A stretch of DNA of 64,000 nt, taken from assembly GCF_023701695.1 (NCBI RefSeq), contig NZ_JAJOZC010000001.1:2046001-2110000 (forward strand), given 5' to 3'. Each line of letters begins with the position of its first letter. Positions within the stretch are counted from its first letter, which is position 1. Shown here piece by piece: positions 62,433 to 64,000 of the stretch. The position numbers were made by a program, and so were the translations under genes. The notes under the pieces were generated by a model that did no database searches, was not told the DNA's origin, and saw only the letters and a program-made list of their open reading frames with translations. The stretch is from Streptomyces sp. RKAG290. Its GTDB lineage: Bacteria; Actinomycetota; Actinomycetes; Streptomycetales; Streptomycetaceae.

Positions 62433-62894
62433 TCAGGCGTCGGTGTCGGTCCTGGACGCCGCGCCCGGCCGGCGGATGCCCAGCGCCTCGATCGTCGCCG
62501 GCCTGGCCAGCTGGAACAGCGCGGTCAGCGACACGGCCGCGAGGACGATCCCGGCAGGGATCAGCACCCCGTGGGAGCGCAGCAGCGTCCAGGCCACCGG
62601 CAGTGCGATGATCTGCGTGATGAGTGCCGGACCGCGGCTCCAGCTGCGTCGCAGCAGCAGTCCGCGGGCGGCGAACAGCGGGATGAGGCCGAGTGCGACC
62701 AGCGTCAGGCCGCCCGTTTCGGCCTGCTGCGGGCTGTCGGGACGCCCCAGCAGCCCCATGACCAGCAGATAGATCCCGCCGATGACGAGGGCCGCACCTT
62801 CGAGGGCGTTGAGCACGGCCACGACCGTGAGCCTGGCCGGTTTCGACGGTCCGGCCGCAGGCATCGACGAGGGCGCGTTCTGCTGAGTACTCAC
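62433..62894 (-). CDS. Small multi-pass membrane protein
   Basis: A 153-residue membrane protein with four hydrophobic stretches: LTVVAVLNALEGAALVIGGI, GGLTLVALGLIPLFAARGLL, GPALITQIIALPVAWTLL and LIPAGIVLAAVSLTALFQLA. The N-terminal ~25 residues and the C-terminal tail (IRRPGAASRTDTDA) are polar. GTG 62894 is preferred to the frame opening at 62954, whose first 20 residues look non-coding. AGGA abuts the GTG with little spacing, so the start is not certain. The function is unknown. It converges on sigH and is a standard neighbour there. Confidence 0.7.
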   Translation of the reverse strand: MSTQQNAPSSMPAAGPSKPARLTVVAVLNALEGAALVIGGIYLLVMGLLGRPDSPQQAETGGLTLVALGLIPLFAARGLLLRRSWSRGPALITQIIALPVAWTLLRSHGVLIPAGIVLAAVSLTALFQLARPATIEALGIRRPGAASRTDTDA

Positions 62895-63057
62895 TCCTGC
62901 AGGTTGGCATCCCGGGCCCGGGAAAGTGAAGCCGGGGTCCGAAACACCCCACAACGGGGCGGCCCCGATCGCCCCACCGCGCCCGGGTCGTCACCGAGCG
63001 TGAAGGTCACCGGGCAGGACTTCAGGCCGAAACCCCGCGGTAGGTAGTCTGGCGGGC

Positions 63058-64000
63058 ATGCGCGCACTTCTTGTGGTCAACCCAGCTGCCACCACCACCA
63101 GTGCGCGGACGCGTGACGTGCTCATTCACGCGCTGGCCAGCGAGATGAAGCTGGAGGCCGTGACCACGGAGTACCGCGGTCACGCCCGCGACCTGGGACG
63201 ACGGGCCGCCGACAGCGACGACATCGATCTCGTGGTGGCACTCGGCGGCGACGGCACGGTCAACGAGGTCGTGAACGGCCTGCTGCACAACGGCCCCGAC
63301 CTCGACAGCCTGCCGAAACTCGCGGTGGTCCCCGGTGGCTCCACCAATGTCTTCGCACGCGCCCTCGGTCTGCCCAACGACGCCGTGGAGGCGACCGGCG
63401 CCATTCTGGACGCGCTGGCCAACAGCACGGAGCGCACGGTCGGCCTCGGCCTGGCGGCCGGTACCCCGGGACCGAGGACGAGTCCGTCCCGGAGCGCTGG
63501 TTCACCTTCTGCGCCGGTCTCGGATTCGACGCCGGCGTGATCGGCCGGGTCGAACAGCAGCGCGAACAGGGCAGACGTTCGACTCATGCGCTTTACGTGC
63601 GCCAGGTGGTCCGCCAGTTTCTCCAGGAACCGCACCGGCGGCACGGAATGATCACGCTGGAGGTGCCCGGCCAGGACCCGGTCACCGAGCTCGCGCTCTC
63701 CATAATCTGCAACACGGCACCCTGGACCTACCTGGGGAATCGTCCGATGTACGCCTCCCCGAAGGCCTCGTTCGACACCGGCCTGGACGTCCTCGGCCTG
63801 CAGCGGCTGTCGACGGCGGCGGTCACCCGCTACGCCACCCAGCTGCTCACGTCGAGTCCCGAGAAGGGTCCGCACGGCAAGCACGCGGTTTCACTGCATG
63901 ACCTCACAGACTTCACCTTGCATTCAAAGGCCCCACTGCCCTTCCAGATGGACGGTGACCACCTGGGGCTGCGTACGAGTGTGACGTTCACAGGCGTACG
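63058..64000 (+). CDS. Diacylglycerol/sphingosine-kinase-like lipid kinase, apparent frameshift, runs off window
   Basis: ATG 63058. MRALLVVNPAATTTSARTRD opens the fold, and the ATP-binding motif IDLVVALGGDGTVNEVVNGL and VVPGGSTNVFARALGLPND are clear. The frame breaks near a CCCCGGG run (63464-63470). One added base continues as TEDESVPERWFTFCAGLGFD, AGVIGRVEQQREQGRRSTHA and LALSIICNTAPWTYLGNRPM, and stays open to the window end (FQMDGDHLGLRTSVTFTGV). It phosphorylates diacylglycerol or a related lipid at the membrane. The C-terminus lies outside the window. Confidence 0.85.

Overview
The window is chromosomal DNA of a Streptomyces or a very close relative. Coding DNA has very high G+C at third positions. 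GTG starts and overlapping ATGA junctions are common, and there is a TTA (bldA-type) codon in an accessory regulator. It also carries diagnostic genes: nickel superoxide dismutase sodN with its maturation protease sodX, snapalysin, a prsH-sigH stress sigma pair and a Family 2B encapsulin. From memory, the backbone order (malic enzyme, glutamate-type ABC transporter, sodX/sodN, ... prsH-sigH, lipid kinase) matches the SCO5261-to-SCO5243 part of the S. coelicolor core. It is interrupted by an 18.3 kb integrated element. I see no tRNA, rRNA or CRISPR array.

Layout. (1) 1-11410, all on the minus strand: a conflict/RiPP locus. In transcription order it reads trypsin-co-occurring protein, trypsin-like protease fused to a VMAP-C domain, MoxR ATPase, vWA/TPR protein, cyclophane RiPP precursor FxsA, radical SAM enzyme FxsB, HExxH peptide hydroxylase, and FxsT, which runs off the window. 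(2) 11.5-25.2 kb: core genes. These are a DUF4097-PadR pair, a palindrome-controlled HTH/Clp-N pair, malic enzyme, an amino-acid ABC transporter, a SigE-type sigma factor with its membrane partner, and sodX/sodN. (3) 25214-43546: an integrative mobilizable element inserted exactly in the 3' end of sodN and bounded by 23-bp direct repeats (22/23 identical). It has integrase, regulator, excisionase-like protein, DUF3631 ATPase, MobC-like protein and relaxase, but no conjugation motor. Its cargo includes a HAD/methyltransferase/phosphotransferase operon, an XRE-TPR regulator with a Nudix hydrolase, and a 1700-residue P-loop protein that may be a defence ATPase. (4) 43.7-53.7 kb: MFS pump with TetR regulator, nucleotidyltransferase, SDR proteins, LysR with snapalysin, and a GntR/DUF1648 pair. 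(5) 54.2-56.9 kb: encapsulin shell plus polyprenyl synthase, a probable protein-cage terpenoid compartment. (6) 57-64 kb: amidase, PLP enzyme, Na+/H+ antiporter, UBP zinc finger, prsH-sigH, and a truncated diacylglycerol kinase.

Technical caution. At least eleven places across nine genes show what looks like one missing base, nearly always in a G or C run of three to five. Restoring one base at each gives an uninterrupted protein with the expected family features. I treat these genes as intact and the breaks as probable sequencing or assembly deletions, and I flag each one. The alternative, decay of many unrelated genes in the same direction, is much less likely.
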